A DNA stretch of 64,000 nt. It comes from Ignisphaera sp. Lineage in GTDB: Archaea; Thermoproteota; Thermoprotei_A; Sulfolobales; Ignisphaeraceae. The translations under genes were made by a program, and so were the position numbers. This document shows positions 26,799 through 35,211 of this stretch, piece by piece (the stretch's first letter is position 1; each line of letters opens with the position of its first letter). The stretch covers positions 186,001-250,000 of the forward strand of contig JAWBKZ010000003.1 in the NCBI GenBank assembly GCA_038831005.1, in the 5' to 3' direction. The notes beneath the pieces were generated by a model. The model was not told where the DNA came from. It did not search any database and saw only the letters and a list, made by a program, of their open reading frames with translations.

Positions 26799-28106
26799 CT
26801 ATTCTTTTTCGATAAGCTTTTCTAAGAGTCTATCTACCTCTATCTCCTCTTGACTCCACCTTTCCATATCCTTAACTGTTACCACATTTCTCTCAATTTC
26901 CCTCTTACCGATAATTATGACATGTTTAAATGAATATTTTGAAGCGTATTCTAACCATCTACTCAGCTTACTGACTGATGAAGACACCTCTAACTGAACA
27001 GTAAATCCTTTATTTCTAAGCTCTTTTGCAATACGATATATTTTTGCAAATGCTTTCATGTCATCTACAAGCAGTATAAGGAGAACTCGTTTGCCATGTA
27101 GTGGCACACTCTTTATCCCTCTGCTCATTAACGCCAACATAGTTCTTTCAACACCTATAGCAAAACCTGTTGTCGAGAGATTTTCACCACCATAGATTGT
27201 TGTCAAGTTGTTGTATCTACCTCCACCAGCTATACTTATACTCATTGATGGTACTACAACCTCGAATATAATGTCTGTATAGTATGCTATACCTCTAGCA
27301 AACAATGGTTCTACAATAACATCAGCACCTATACCTCTAACCATCTCGATGTATCTTTCTAGTAGTTCAACATGTCTCATGATCCTGCTGTTGTCTTTAG
27401 TGTTGCTCAATACTTCCCTTAATACATTCATAGCATCTTGCGATTCGCTCTTAGGTTTTGCCAGAATTTCTAATATTTTGGCTTCTTCATATGATCCTTT
27501 CGCAATGAACAGCTCTATTGCCTTATCATATACACCTTTATCCAGATAGTGAAGAAATCTATCTACATCACTATCCTCTATACCAGCTCTATTAGCTAAT
27601 TCCCTGAATATACCCACATTATTAACCTTATACTTTCTGTCTCTGAGATCTATAGCGTCATAGAACTCCTCTAGGAGTTCGATAAGTTCTACATCATAAT
27701 ATACTTCATCTCCCCCTAAGATCTCTACACCTGCTTGAGTAAACTCTCTGTATCTACCGAACTGAGGTTCATCATATCTAAACACATTACCTATGTAGTA
27801 GATCCTTATGGGCTTTGACCAATGTCTCAATTCCTTTAAGTAAACCCTAACTATACTTGGGGTTATTTCTGGTCTAAGAGCTACTTCTCTTCCAGCCTTA
27901 TCTTTGAATACAAACATTGATTCCCTTATCTCTTCACCAGATTTAAGCGCAAAAATTTGGAAACTCTCTACAGTAGGCGTTCTTACCTCTATATAACCAA
28001 AACGCTTAACTACTTCTGCAAAAGTCTGGCATACCCATGTCAAGAGCTCGCTCTCAGGTGGTATATAGTCTCTGAATCCGCGTACAGGTTCATAAGATAT
28101 GTGCAT
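26799..28106 (-). CDS. hisS: Histidyl-tRNA synthetase
   Basis: 435 residues, full length. Class II motifs: RGFRDYIPPE near the start, FVFKDKAGREVALRPE (motif 2 region), YRYDEPQFGRYREF, and the His-specific RGIAYYTD and GGGRYNNL. A C-terminal anticodon-binding domain starts about residue 335. SD GGAGGTGAAGTT lies directly before the ATG. The endA subunit gene lies 4 bp upstream, so they share an mRNA. Confidence 0.97.
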   Translation of the reverse strand: MHISYEPVRGFRDYIPPESELLTWVCQTFAEVVKRFGYIEVRTPTVESFQIFALKSGEEIRESMFVFKDKAGREVALRPEITPSIVRVYLKELRHWSKPIRIYYIGNVFRYDEPQFGRYREFTQAGVEILGGDEVYYDVELIELLEEFYDAIDLRDRKYKVNNVGIFRELANRAGIEDSDVDRFLHYLDKGVYDKAIELFIAKGSYEEAKILEILAKPKSESQDAMNVLREVLSNTKDNSRIMRHVELLERYIEMVRGIGADVIVEPLFARGIAYYTDIIFEVVVPSMSISIAGGGRYNNLTTIYGGENLSTTGFAIGVERTMLALMSRGIKSVPLHGKRVLLILLVDDMKAFAKIYRIAKELRNKGFTVQLEVSSSVSKLSRWLEYASKYSFKHVIIIGKREIERNVVTVKDMERWSQEEIEVDRLLEKLIEKE

Positions 28107-28110
28107 AACT

Positions 28111-28602
28111 TCACCTCCTCTCTATTCTAGGAAAGTCTGTTTTATTAACTTCATAATATGTAACTTCACCATTAATATCAACTACAGCTACAACTAATCT
28201 GTAGCCCTGCTTAATAGCTCTATCAACAATTTTGTAAAGTTCTTCTGCAACTATGTATGAATCTTCATCAAGTACGTATATCTTGATCTTCTCATCAATA
28301 ATCACAAGCTCGTTGTGGATCTCTCCAACACCGACCTTCCTTCCTCTCTTAACAAGGTCATAAAGTACTATGAACATAGAGAATGTATTAGCATTCTTTA
28401 ATGATTTTACCAAGTCTCTAAACCCTATTCTCTCCCCTTTCTCATTAACTATCTCAGCAACACCTGTATACACTAGATACAAAAGAATGGGTAACGGAAC
28501 CTCTTTCTCTTCTGATAATCCGAATCTCTCTTTAAGGTCAGATGATGCTCTAACTAGATATGCTTTACCCTCTACATATTTCACAAATGTGTTTACAACC
28601 AT
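28111..28602 (-). CDS. endA: tRNA-splicing endonuclease, non-catalytic (structural) subunit
   Basis: 163 residues. The C-terminal domain keeps the fold signature YRLVVAVVDINGEVTYYEV, and the N-terminal domain the usual LSEEKEVPLP pattern. The three active-site residues seem lost: the KFG-x-DF-x-x-Y tyrosine loop is absent, the HA-x-Y histidine is replaced around HNELVII, and the lysine before LVLA is Arg or Tyr (GYRLVVA). Crenarchaeal enzymes are heterotetramers of catalytic and structural subunits, so this should be the structural one; the catalytic partner lies elsewhere. The tRNA introns in this window are the expected substrates. Confidence 0.88.
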   Translation of the reverse strand: MVVNTFVKYVEGKAYLVRASSDLKERFGLSEEKEVPLPILLYLVYTGVAEIVNEKGERIGFRDLVKSLKNANTFSMFIVLYDLVKRGRKVGVGEIHNELVIIDEKIKIYVLDEDSYIVAEELYKIVDRAIKQGYRLVVAVVDINGEVTYYEVNKTDFPRIERR

Positions 28603-28688
28603 CTATATACCACAATGTGTGCATACTGTGATTAACAGGATATTAATTTATATCGAATTCTTCACATAGATGTTTAGGTAGAACAACC

Positions 28689-29744
28689 ATGCATGTACCT
28701 TATCCAATAAAGGTAAAAGCTCTTGAATGGGTTAATGGGAAAGTTAGATGGCTAAATACGAAACTTTTACCAGAGATAGAAATATATGAAGAGAGTAATG
28801 ATTACGAGAGAGTCGCAAGAGCTATAGAGGATATGGAGATAAGAGGAGCACCGGCAATAGGTGTAGCAGCAGCTTTAGCTGTAGCTTCTACGGCTTACAA
28901 TACATCTACAGATAGTGTTGAAGATCTACAAAAGAGGTTGCTTAAGGCTATAGATAGGCTTAGAAAGACTAGACCAACTGCATATAATCTCTTTTGGTCA
29001 TTAAATCAACTTGAAGAGATAGTAAACAGATTCTATACGAATGCTGAAGCACTTAGAAAAGCTGTTGTAGATAAAGCTCTAGAGCTATATGAAACAGATA
29101 TAAAGGTTAATACAATTATAGGTGAGTATGGAGAGAAACTAATAGAAGATGGAGATACTATTCTAACTCACTGTAATGCAGGTGCTCTAGCTACTGTGGC
29201 TATGGGTACAGCTCTAGCTATTATAAGGATTGCATGGTATAAAGGTAAGAAGATAAAGGTTATAGCAACAGAGACAAGACCTGTACTTCAGGGAGCTCGA
29301 TTAACTGTTTGGGAACTCATAAAGGAAGGTATACCTGTAACTCTTGTAACAGATAACATGGTTGGCTACATAATGTATAGAGGATTAGTGGATAAGGTCA
29401 TAGTTGGTGCAGATAGAATTCTTCCTGATGGACACGTAATTAACAAAATAGGTACCTATACTGTAGCCATAGTCGCTAAGAAACATAACGTACCTTTCTA
29501 CGTAGCTGCACCAACTTCAACAATAGATTCTTACGCTAAACTAAGTGATGTAGTTATAGAAGAACGTAACCCTGATGAAGTTAGGAAAATAATGAACAAA
29601 CTAATAATAACAGTAGAAAATGTTCCTGTGTATAATCCTTCATTCGATATAACACCACCTGAACTAGTTACAGCCATTGTAACAGAAAAAGGTATTATAA
29701 CGCCCCCATATATAGAAAACATCAGGAAACTGTTACAGGATTAA
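28689..29744 (+). CDS. mtnA: Methylthioribose-1-phosphate isomerase (MtnA/eIF2B-like)
   Basis: 351 residues. RGAPAIGVAAALAVA (52-66), THCNAGALATVAMGTAL and TETRPVLQGARLT, with GADRILPDGHVINKIGTY, are the MtnA blocks, including the conserved Cys and Asp of the active site. It isomerises methylthioribose-1-phosphate in methionine salvage or, in archaea, related ribose-phosphate metabolism; a ribose-1,5-bisphosphate isomerase is the main alternative but lacks this N-terminus (KALEWVNGKVRWLNTKLLP). One copy of gtgattaacag lies upstream near a TATA-like TTAATTTATA. Confidence 0.9.
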   Translation: MHVPYPIKVKALEWVNGKVRWLNTKLLPEIEIYEESNDYERVARAIEDMEIRGAPAIGVAAALAVASTAYNTSTDSVEDLQKRLLKAIDRLRKTRPTAYNLFWSLNQLEEIVNRFYTNAEALRKAVVDKALELYETDIKVNTIIGEYGEKLIEDGDTILTHCNAGALATVAMGTALAIIRIAWYKGKKIKVIATETRPVLQGARLTVWELIKEGIPVTLVTDNMVGYIMYRGLVDKVIVGADRILPDGHVINKIGTYTVAIVAKKHNVPFYVAAPTSTIDSYAKLSDVVIEERNPDEVRKIMNKLIITVENVPVYNPSFDITPPELVTAIVTEKGIITPPYIENIRKLLQD

Positions 29745-29806
29745 CCTATATAGGTTCCTTTCAATAGGACTCTATATAGCATAATGTTGTACAAAATATA
29801 GAATAC

Positions 29807-29829
29807 AATATTGTAACAGTTACAATATT
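29807..29829. repeat. 23-bp perfect palindrome between convergent genes
   Basis: aatattgtaac-a-gttacaatatt is an 11-bp perfect inverted repeat around one base. It touches the stop codon of the minus-strand GGGP synthase gene and lies 63 bp after the mtnA stop. A second palindrome, aacctatataggtt, overlaps the end of mtnA (about 29742-29755). They may act as terminators for both sides or as a protein-binding site. Confidence 0.6.
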
Positions 29830-30580
29830 ATCTATGTTTTAGCATCGATATTATTTCTACAGCTTTTCGAAGATCTTTTTCTACAATAGTGCCTGTGACA
29901 ATAATATCGGCACCTGCTTCAGCAAGATCTTTGGCTGCTTCTTTGTCTCGTATACCTCCACCAACAATAACCATAACATCTTCAACAACTTTCTTAACAA
30001 TACTGACAGTTCTAGAGGGTACAGGTTGTTTTGCACCTGAACCTGCTTCGAGATACACAAACTTCATTCCCATATATTTGGCTGTCAAAGCATATGCTGC
30101 AACTATAGAGGGTTTATCTAATGGTATAGGTCTTGCTCTACCCATAAAACTTACAGAGGTATTAAAGGAACCTATAACTATGTATCCTGTAGGTAAGACC
30201 TCTAGTCCAAACCTCTTTATAAGTGGAGCAGCAGAGATCTGTGCACCAATAACATAATATATGTTATCTGAATTAAGTAGCGATATGAATAGAAGTGCAT
30301 CAGCATAGGGAGAGAGACCTGCTATACTACCGGGAAAGAGTATTGAAGGTTTATCGAATTCTTCAACTATTTTAGCTATAGCTGTAACATCATCACTAAA
30401 TACCTGGAGACTTCCACCCACTAGTATAGCATCAGTACCTGCATCTACAACCAATTTCAAGGTCTTTCTAATTTCGTTTGATTCTCTAACTTTCTCAGGA
30501 TCGATAAGAGTAAAATGCACTTTTGTGTCATTCTTAACCATATCCTCTAGATATCTATAGACTCTACCTCTCCACTTCAA
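29828..30580 (-). CDS. Geranylgeranylglyceryl phosphate synthase
   Basis: 250 residues; TTG start with SD-like GGTGTTCAG. TIM-barrel signatures: HFTLIDPEK, DAILVGGSL, LFPGS, YLEAGSGAKQPV and VGGGIRDKEAA. It joins sn-glycerol-1-phosphate and geranylgeranyl diphosphate in the first step of archaeal membrane lipid synthesis. It precedes no other lipid gene here. Confidence 0.95.
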   Translation of the reverse strand: MKWRGRVYRYLEDMVKNDTKVHFTLIDPEKVRESNEIRKTLKLVVDAGTDAILVGGSLQVFSDDVTAIAKIVEEFDKPSILFPGSIAGLSPYADALLFISLLNSDNIYYVIGAQISAAPLIKRFGLEVLPTGYIVIGSFNTSVSFMGRARPIPLDKPSIVAAYALTAKYMGMKFVYLEAGSGAKQPVPSRTVSIVKKVVEDVMVIVGGGIRDKEAAKDLAEAGADIIVTGTIVEKDLRKAVEIISMLKHR

Positions 30581-30601
30581 TTCTGAACACCTACTAAGCT
30601 A

Positions 30602-30973
30602 TTATTGGTGCACCTTTAATAGCTTTCTCAAAGTCGATGAAAATCCATCATATATTACTTCCTCAACAATTTTAGCTAAAATTTTTGGATCTACTTCTAG
30701 TTCCACAACCTTATTGACTGTTTCAGCTATCTTGAATCCTACAACATGATAACAAGGATTTTCTCTTTTTCTGGACAAATAATTTACTACAAAATCGTCA
30801 CAGGTACAGAATCTGCAAGGTGCAACTATGTAGTCTTTCTTTAACCCCTTAAATACATAGAATTTGAATCCTCTACATTTTATCACAATGAAACGTCTGT
30901 TATTGAGAGCTTCCTCAATCTTATCGTAACCCGTAAACTTGTTGAGTATTTGTTCTCCACAGAGATACTCCAT
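30602..30973 (-). CDS. SWIM zinc-finger protein
   Basis: 123 residues. The SWIM motif C-x-C-x(n)-C-x-H is present: CRFCTCDDFVVNYL then NPCYHVVGFKIA (residues about 53-83). The rest is a short alpha-beta domain before and two helices after it. Archaeal SWIM proteins have been linked to RadA-paralogue partners (Sws1-like), which makes the RadA paralogue at 5898-6551 a possible partner; that is speculation. It lies 21 bp upstream of the GGGP synthase start and may be the first gene of that operon. Confidence 0.8.
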   Translation of the reverse strand: MEYLCGEQILNKFTGYDKIEEALNNRRFIVIKCRGFKFYVFKGLKKDYIVAPCRFCTCDDFVVNYLSRKRENPCYHVVGFKIAETVNKVVELEVDPKILAKIVEEVIYDGFSSTLRKLLKVHQ

Positions 30974-31049
30974 ATATATCTGTGCTTCTATGTCTACTAA
31001 AATAGTTTAAATAGTCTCTACAAAATATCGGAGATCTGGTGAAGAGATT

Positions 31050-31223
31050 ATGTCTAGATCGAGTAAGAAAGGTCGTAGAGCTGTTGGTGTCTCAAGTTAC
31101 GTGGGACTTGTTAGATTCTATGAAGAAGTAGAAGAACAGATAAAGATTCCTCCACACATAATACTACTACTAGCGTATATAACATCGGTAGTCATTCTAG
31201 CACTTAGGATACTCTTACATTGA
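31050..31223 (+). CDS. secG: Preprotein translocase subunit Sec61-beta (SecG)
   Basis: 57 residues: basic, polar cytoplasmic N-terminus (MSRSSKKGRRAVGVSSYVGL), acidic linker, and one membrane helix (about 36-54) with IILLLAYITSVVILALRIL. This is the small subunit of the SecYE-beta channel. SD GGTGAAGAGATT precedes the ATG, and TAGTTTAAATAG at about 31005-31016 is a likely TATA box. Confidence 0.93.
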   Translation: MSRSSKKGRRAVGVSSYVGLVRFYEEVEEQIKIPPHIILLLAYITSVVILALRILLH

Positions 31224-31317
31224 GTGTCAAGGTTCACTATATTCCACACTTTTATCAACCCTTATGGTCTGTATACTGGATATAGACATTTAATCGATAA
31301 AACAAAACAGTTACTTG

Positions 31318-31645
31318 CTAGGCCCGATTCACAGGTAGCTACGGAGCCTAGAGCTCCGAGGAAACACCGCCCTCTACATGGATCCGGAGCTCTGTAAGGA
31401 GCCGGGGTAAAACTCCGGGCTCTGGCACAGAAACGACATGTCCATAAACCAATGAAGATGATGCGGTGAGGATCCCCAGGTAACTGGGGGTCGGTCAACC
31501 CGTTGATGAGGTTTATGGGAGCAGTGAAACGGCCAACCTCCGGAGAGTAAGGTTCAATCTCTATGAGTTCCATGCGAGAGATTGAGAATCCGCTTAGCCA
31601 AATGCTACCGAATACAAAAGGCGGGTTACTGTGGATCGGGCCTAG
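31318..31645 (+). ncRNA. rnpB: RNase P RNA
   Basis: Ends pair to form P1: ctaggcccgat (31318-31328) with atcgggcctag (31635-31645). The universal core is visible: GAGGAAACACCGCCC near 31357 (CR-I type), ACAGAAAC near 31430, and the 3' segment GAATACAAAAGGCGGGTTAC near 31610. GC is much higher than in the flanks, as expected for a structured RNA of a hyperthermophile. About 328 nt fits archaeal type A-like RNAs. A TATA-like CATTTAATCG lies about 27 bases before the 5' end. This RNA removes tRNA 5' leaders. The exact ends are set by the P1 pairing only. Confidence 0.93.
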
Positions 31646-31663
31646 CTTGATTTTGTTAACACT

Positions 31664-31690
31664 TTTCTATAGGAAACAGAGGGGTCAGTA
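31664..31690 (+). repeat. Short dispersed repeat, copy 1 (downstream of RNase P RNA)
   Basis: TTCTATAGGAAACAGAGGGGT is shared almost exactly with 31961-31982 (one C/T change) and in part with 31920-31936. It starts 19 bases after the RNase P RNA. Its AGAGGGGTC could pair with GACCCCT at 31745-31751, giving a long-range hairpin. Confidence 0.55.
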
Positions 31691-31916
31691 ATACCTAGTT
31701 CAAGCATAGAGTGTAATATTATTTGGTTCTTTTTTAATCATAAAGACCCCTTAGATGATGTACAACCATCGTATATAATAGTCTTAAAATAATATTAATT
31801 ATATTATAAGTTTGTATAATTGTGCTATCACATTAATAATCAAGCTTAACATAACATCATTATCTGTTATCAACTTCTACCATCAACTGATATATCATGA
31901 TCTACGATACAATTTC

Positions 31917-31937
31917 TTCACTAGAAACAGAGGGGTA
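31917..31937 (+). repeat. Short dispersed repeat, copy 2
   Basis: TTCACTAGAAACAGAGGGGTA is a shorter, diverged copy of the 31664 element. It lies 47 bp before copy 3. The spacing is too short and the copies too few for a CRISPR array. Confidence 0.45.
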
Positions 31938-31959
31938 CCCAGATATGTGGGACAAATGT

Positions 31960-31984
31960 GTGCTCTATAGGAAATAGAGGGGTT
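31960..31984 (+). repeat. Short dispersed repeat, copy 3, overlapping the end of tiaS
   Basis: CTCTATAGGAAATAGAGGGGTT overlaps the last codons and stop of the minus-strand tiaS gene (its encoded end is TEPLYFL). The repeat may therefore have reshaped the C-terminus of TiaS. Confidence 0.5.
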
Positions 31985-33386
31985 CCGTAAGTGTGCTTAC
32001 AGTAGCTACAGAAAGCGATATTTGTGGAGGATGAGTAGAACGCTCTCTCCCATATCTCTTTAATGGTTTAACAAGATGTTTTAGTTCGCTTGGTGGCGGT
32101 ATATAAAGTCCTTCAACTATATCTCTTGTAATTATAGTGCATTCAAGAGACACGTTGTGAGCAATATATCGACATTTTTTGCAGCTGTAACCTTTACCGA
32201 ATCCTTTCTTAGTCATTCTCTTTCTACAGATGGGGCATCTCGGAGCTTTACATACGTATAACGGAGCTAGTTTTTCTACAAATATTTTCTCTACATGTAG
32301 ATAGGGTATATTGTACCAAGATTTTACATGTCCTTGTACTACAACAGTATCTCCAGGAATAAGTCTTCTAGCTACAGACACTAGTCCCGAAGGTTTGAAG
32401 AACACAATATCTATCGATCCAGAGTCATCAATTCCTTTAACAATAACATGTCCTCCTTGTATGATTTTAGGAAATCCAGAGATCCTCAACTTGATTTTTG
32501 CAGTCCTATAGATCCTTAGATCAGATATCCTTCTACTAACAGCATGTGCATCTGTTGCTTGATTTGTTCGAAATATTGTCCAAGCAGCTACAGGTTCGCA
32601 TGGCTTTATTATGTCTAGAGCCTTTTTAATATCATAAACATCGTCACCTCTAACGCCATAGAGGACAGGATCATATCCATGGGACGTTATTAGAACTCTG
32701 TTCGTTTCGTAATCTATATTGTTAAACGTTGTAGTATTTGTTGTATTGTCAAAAAGTCTAACAGAATCTGTATCTATACATCGATCCATATTGTAGAATT
32801 GTTTAGAACGGTACACAATTAACTCATATGTGTAATCAGAATCTGTAGCAAGCCAGCCAATAGCTGCTACAGCACCAACAATTCCTCGACCACGGAATAC
32901 ATTACTCACATACACCTTCTCTTCTTCTGAAAACTTCAAAAGTTTTTCGAGCACCATAGATGGTAGAACAACATCCGTCAATGAATTCAGATATATTCTA
33001 GAGAATATGGGGGGTATAGAACCCAATACTATAATAGCGCCAGGCTCTTCATAGTAGAGATACATATCTATATCTAAGGCTTCGCCAAGCTTTTTATAAT
33101 ATTCTAGAAGAATATTGTCTATAACATCAGATACTTTGTCTACATATGAGCAAGGGATTTTGATATGTAAGGCTACAGCACCATTTCCCCGAGTCTTCCA
33201 CGGAATTGAAGGATTTAATCTAACTAGATTTGGATAATCAATGAAGATGGGAGCTATGTAGCTGATGAGTTTGTGTATGAGAAATGTAGCAGTATGTGTT
33301 GTACATCCATAGCGATGCAGATCAAAATCATCTAAACCTATGTGTAGTGTACATAAATGATCTTTGTATTCTGCTTCTGGCATCAC
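31965..33386 (-). CDS. tiaS: tRNA(Ile2) 2-agmatinylcytidine synthetase TiaS
   Basis: 473 residues. LHIGLDDFDLHRYGCTTHTA is the N-terminal signature, followed by the NPSIPWKTRGNGAVAL block and GRGIVGAVAAIGW. Then come an OB-fold (about 285-375, VIVKGIDDSGSIDIVFF) and a zinc ribbon (CPICRKR and CKKCRY). It ligates agmatine to C34 of tRNA-Ile(CAU) using ATP, so that AUA codons are read. Agmatine may come from a SpeD-family arginine decarboxylase such as the gene at 19408-19791. The Lrp-like gene upstream overlaps the start. The C-terminal end lies in a short repeat. Confidence 0.94.
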   Translation of the reverse strand: MMPEAEYKDHLCTLHIGLDDFDLHRYGCTTHTATFLIHKLISYIAPIFIDYPNLVRLNPSIPWKTRGNGAVALHIKIPCSYVDKVSDVIDNILLEYYKKLGEALDIDMYLYYEEPGAIIVLGSIPPIFSRIYLNSLTDVVLPSMVLEKLLKFSEEEKVYVSNVFRGRGIVGAVAAIGWLATDSDYTYELIVYRSKQFYNMDRCIDTDSVRLFDNTTNTTTFNNIDYETNRVLITSHGYDPVLYGVRGDDVYDIKKALDIIKPCEPVAAWTIFRTNQATDAHAVSRRISDLRIYRTAKIKLRISGFPKIIQGGHVIVKGIDDSGSIDIVFFKPSGLVSVARRLIPGDTVVVQGHVKSWYNIPYLHVEKIFVEKLAPLYVCKAPRCPICRKRMTKKGFGKGYSCKKCRYIAHNVSLECTIITRDIVEGLYIPPPSELKHLVKPLKRYGRERSTHPPQISLSVATVSTLTEPLYFL

Positions 33387-33649
33387 TATTGCACAAGCAG
33401 TGCTTCATTCTTTATATTACTTGATACAACGACCATGGTTATAGTCGATCTAACCTTTGGTGTTCTTCTTATTTTTGATGTCACTATATCCTTGAGTTTC
33501 TCAATAGTATCAGCCTCTATCTCTATGAATAAATCATATATGCCGTAAACAAGGCTAACGTTTTTAACACCTTCAATATTCTTTATACTGGCCAACACCT
33601 CTTCTTCAGCACCTACATCAGTATTCACTAGCACCAATGCTCTTGGCAT
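33386..33649 (-). CDS. Stand-alone Lrp/AsnC ligand-binding (RAM) domain protein
   Basis: 87 residues from the ATG at 33649 (SD GGTG ten bases upstream); the ATG at 33658 is possible. LVLVNTDVGAEEEVLASIKNI, GVKNVSLVYGIYDLFIEIEAD and STITMVVVSS follow the beta-alpha-beta-beta-alpha-beta RAM fold. There is no helix-turn-helix, so it would sense a small molecule or modulate full-length Lrp proteins. The end overlaps tiaS. Confidence 0.85.
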   Translation of the reverse strand: MPRALVLVNTDVGAEEEVLASIKNIEGVKNVSLVYGIYDLFIEIEADTIEKLKDIVTSKIRRTPKVRSTITMVVVSSNIKNEALLVQ

Positions 33650-33772
33650 AACCTTCATACACCTTAGCGTACTAGCATAAAAAGGGTATAAAAACACATT
33701 TGAATCTAAGATAATAGAGCTTTAGATGACCGAACCAAAATTACTGTTTAGTGTATTTATAGGTAACGATGT

Positions 33773-34351
33773 ATGATTAAGATATATGTGGTAACGAGAG
33801 GAGAAGACAACCCAGATATGTGTACAGGTGAAAAGCTGATTAAGAGGGGGTTAGCTACACGATTAACAAACTTGAGACAACTACCGGATTGCGCAATTGT
33901 ATTAAATCCCCTCGCTTATACGTATATTAAATACAGCGATAGAATTTTTGTAGAGAAATGTGGTTTAGTGGCTATAGATGTTTCATGGAAAAGAGGTATA
34001 GAGCTCTTGAGGATCATAAAGAGAGGAAACCATAGAGTTTTACCTGTACTCATAGCGGCCAATCCTACAAACTACGGTAAACCATTCAAACTTAGTACAG
34101 TAGAAGCTATTGCTGGAGCCCTATACATAACAGGTTATAGCAGTTATGCAGACACAATATTGAGGTATTTCAGATGGGGAGAACAGTTTATAGAGATTAA
34201 CAGAGCTAAGCTAGAGAAATACTCGCAAGCCGAAAACGATGAAAAGATCGAGATTATACAGATGGAGCTATTAGGTATGAATAGAGACATGTTAAAAGGC
34301 TTAAAACTTATAGACATCCTACATAGAATTATTATGCAAGAAATCCCGTAG
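33773..34351 (+). CDS. tsr3: Tsr3, rRNA aminocarboxypropyltransferase (DUF367)
   Basis: 192 residues. DNPDMCTGEKLIKRGLA, NPLAYTYIKYSDR, GLVAIDVSWKRG, and RVLPVLIAANPTNYGKPFKLSTVEAIAGALYI are the family blocks of this SPOUT-like enzyme. It transfers the aminocarboxypropyl group of AdoMet to a small-subunit rRNA nucleotide. A TATA-like element (tagtgtatttata) is about 15-25 bases upstream, so the mRNA is short-leadered. Confidence 0.94.
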   Translation: MIKIYVVTRGEDNPDMCTGEKLIKRGLATRLTNLRQLPDCAIVLNPLAYTYIKYSDRIFVEKCGLVAIDVSWKRGIELLRIIKRGNHRVLPVLIAANPTNYGKPFKLSTVEAIAGALYITGYSSYADTILRYFRWGEQFIEINRAKLEKYSQAENDEKIEIIQMELLGMNRDMLKGLKLIDILHRIIMQEIP

Positions 34352-34422
34352 AAACCAATAGATGTGATTAACAGTAAGATCAAGTAAAGCTTAATTTCCG
34401 TCTTCTACTACTGAACATGATG

Positions 34423-34496
34423 GGGCCCGTCGTCTAGCCTGGTAGGACGCCGCCCTCACAAGGCGGAGGTCCGGGGTTCAAATCCCCGCGGGCCCA
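34423..34496 (+). tRNA. tRNA-Val (anticodon CAC)
   Basis: Acceptor GGGCCCG (34423-34429) pairs with CGGGCCC (34489-34495), followed by discriminator A. The anticodon arm CCGCC-CTCACAA-GGCGG gives CAC, and the T arm is CCGGG-GTTCAAAT with CCCCG. No intron; CCA is not encoded. Differs from the Val(UAC) gene at 42593-42666 at only two positions. AAGCTTAATTT about 27 bases upstream is a likely TATA box. Confidence 0.97.
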
Positions 34497-34684
34497 TTAT
34501 CTGCATGTATATTAAATTGCATATAAATTTTGTTAGAATAGCATAAACGCATTAAGGTTCATATGTCTCTAACCATATTGTGTATCATGATGTATGTGGA
34601 ATAGGATGGAGTAGTCTAGTTGATTGTAGAGTAATCTTGTACGAGATCTATACAAGCTTATATTTTCAGTCTACATGGAAGTAG

Positions 34685-34906
34685 ATGGTGCTAGAGAATA
34701 TGAGTAGCTCGACAGTGCTATTACCTATATTTGAGCCAGCAGTTATGAGGTTGTGTTCAAGTTGCAAGAAGACTATAGAACCTCATGAGAAAGCTGTAAG
34801 CTTTAAGTGTCCTAACTGTGGTGCTGTAACTATCTGGAGATGCCAGAGGTGTAGAAGTCTTTCATTACCGTACAAGTGTCCTAATTGTGGATTTGAAGGC
34901 CCTTAG
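34685..34906 (+). CDS. Small double zinc-ribbon protein (HVO_2753-like)
   Basis: 73 residues. Four CxxC knuckles: CSSCKK, CPNCGA, CQRCRS and CPNCGF. The last two form a ribbon ending in FEGP. Similar small proteins are encoded next to EF-1-beta in many archaea, as here (10 bp apart). The TATA-like AAGCTTATATTTT (about 34652-34664) lies 26 bases before the first ATG, supporting this start. Confidence 0.85.
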   Translation: MVLENMSSSTVLLPIFEPAVMRLCSSCKKTIEPHEKAVSFKCPNCGAVTIWRCQRCRSLSLPYKCPNCGFEGP

Positions 34907-34916
34907 GTGAAGTAGC

Positions 34917-35198
34917 ATGCCTGCAATGGTTTTAGCAGTTATTAGAGCATATCCGAAAGAACTTATGGATAATATGTCAGAACTTGTTGCAAAGGTTCAA
35001 GGTGTTCTAAAAGAGAAAGGATACGATTTATTGAGATGGGAGGCTGTAGATATAGCGTTTGGATACAAAGCTGTGGATCTCTATGTAATAATGCCTGAGG
35101 AACAGGAAAGAGGAACAGAGGATGCTGAAGAAGCTATTAAGTCTGTAGATGAGATAGATAATGTTGATGTAGTTTACGTAACAAGAATAAGTACATAA
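34917..35198 (+). CDS. ef1B: Elongation factor 1-beta
   Basis: 93 residues, full archaeal length. VLAVIRAYPKELMDNMSELV at the start, EAVDIAFGYKAVDLYVIMPE in the middle, and DEIDNVDVVYVTRIS at the end match the ferredoxin-like nucleotide-exchange domain. It reloads EF-1-alpha with GTP. Follows the zinc-ribbon gene with SD AGGTGAAG. Confidence 0.95.
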   Translation: MPAMVLAVIRAYPKELMDNMSELVAKVQGVLKEKGYDLLRWEAVDIAFGYKAVDLYVIMPEEQERGTEDAEEAIKSVDEIDNVDVVYVTRIST

Positions 35199-35211
35199 GG
35201 GCAATCCATAC

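Noticed and set aside
31262-31573. A 103-codon minus-strand frame
   Set aside because: It is antisense to the RNase P RNA; the open frame is a by-product of the GC-rich structured RNA.
31917-31984. CRISPR-like spacing of short repeats near tiaS
   Set aside because: Only two or three copies, unequal, with a 47-bp period that is too short for crenarchaeal arrays, and one copy is inside a gene.
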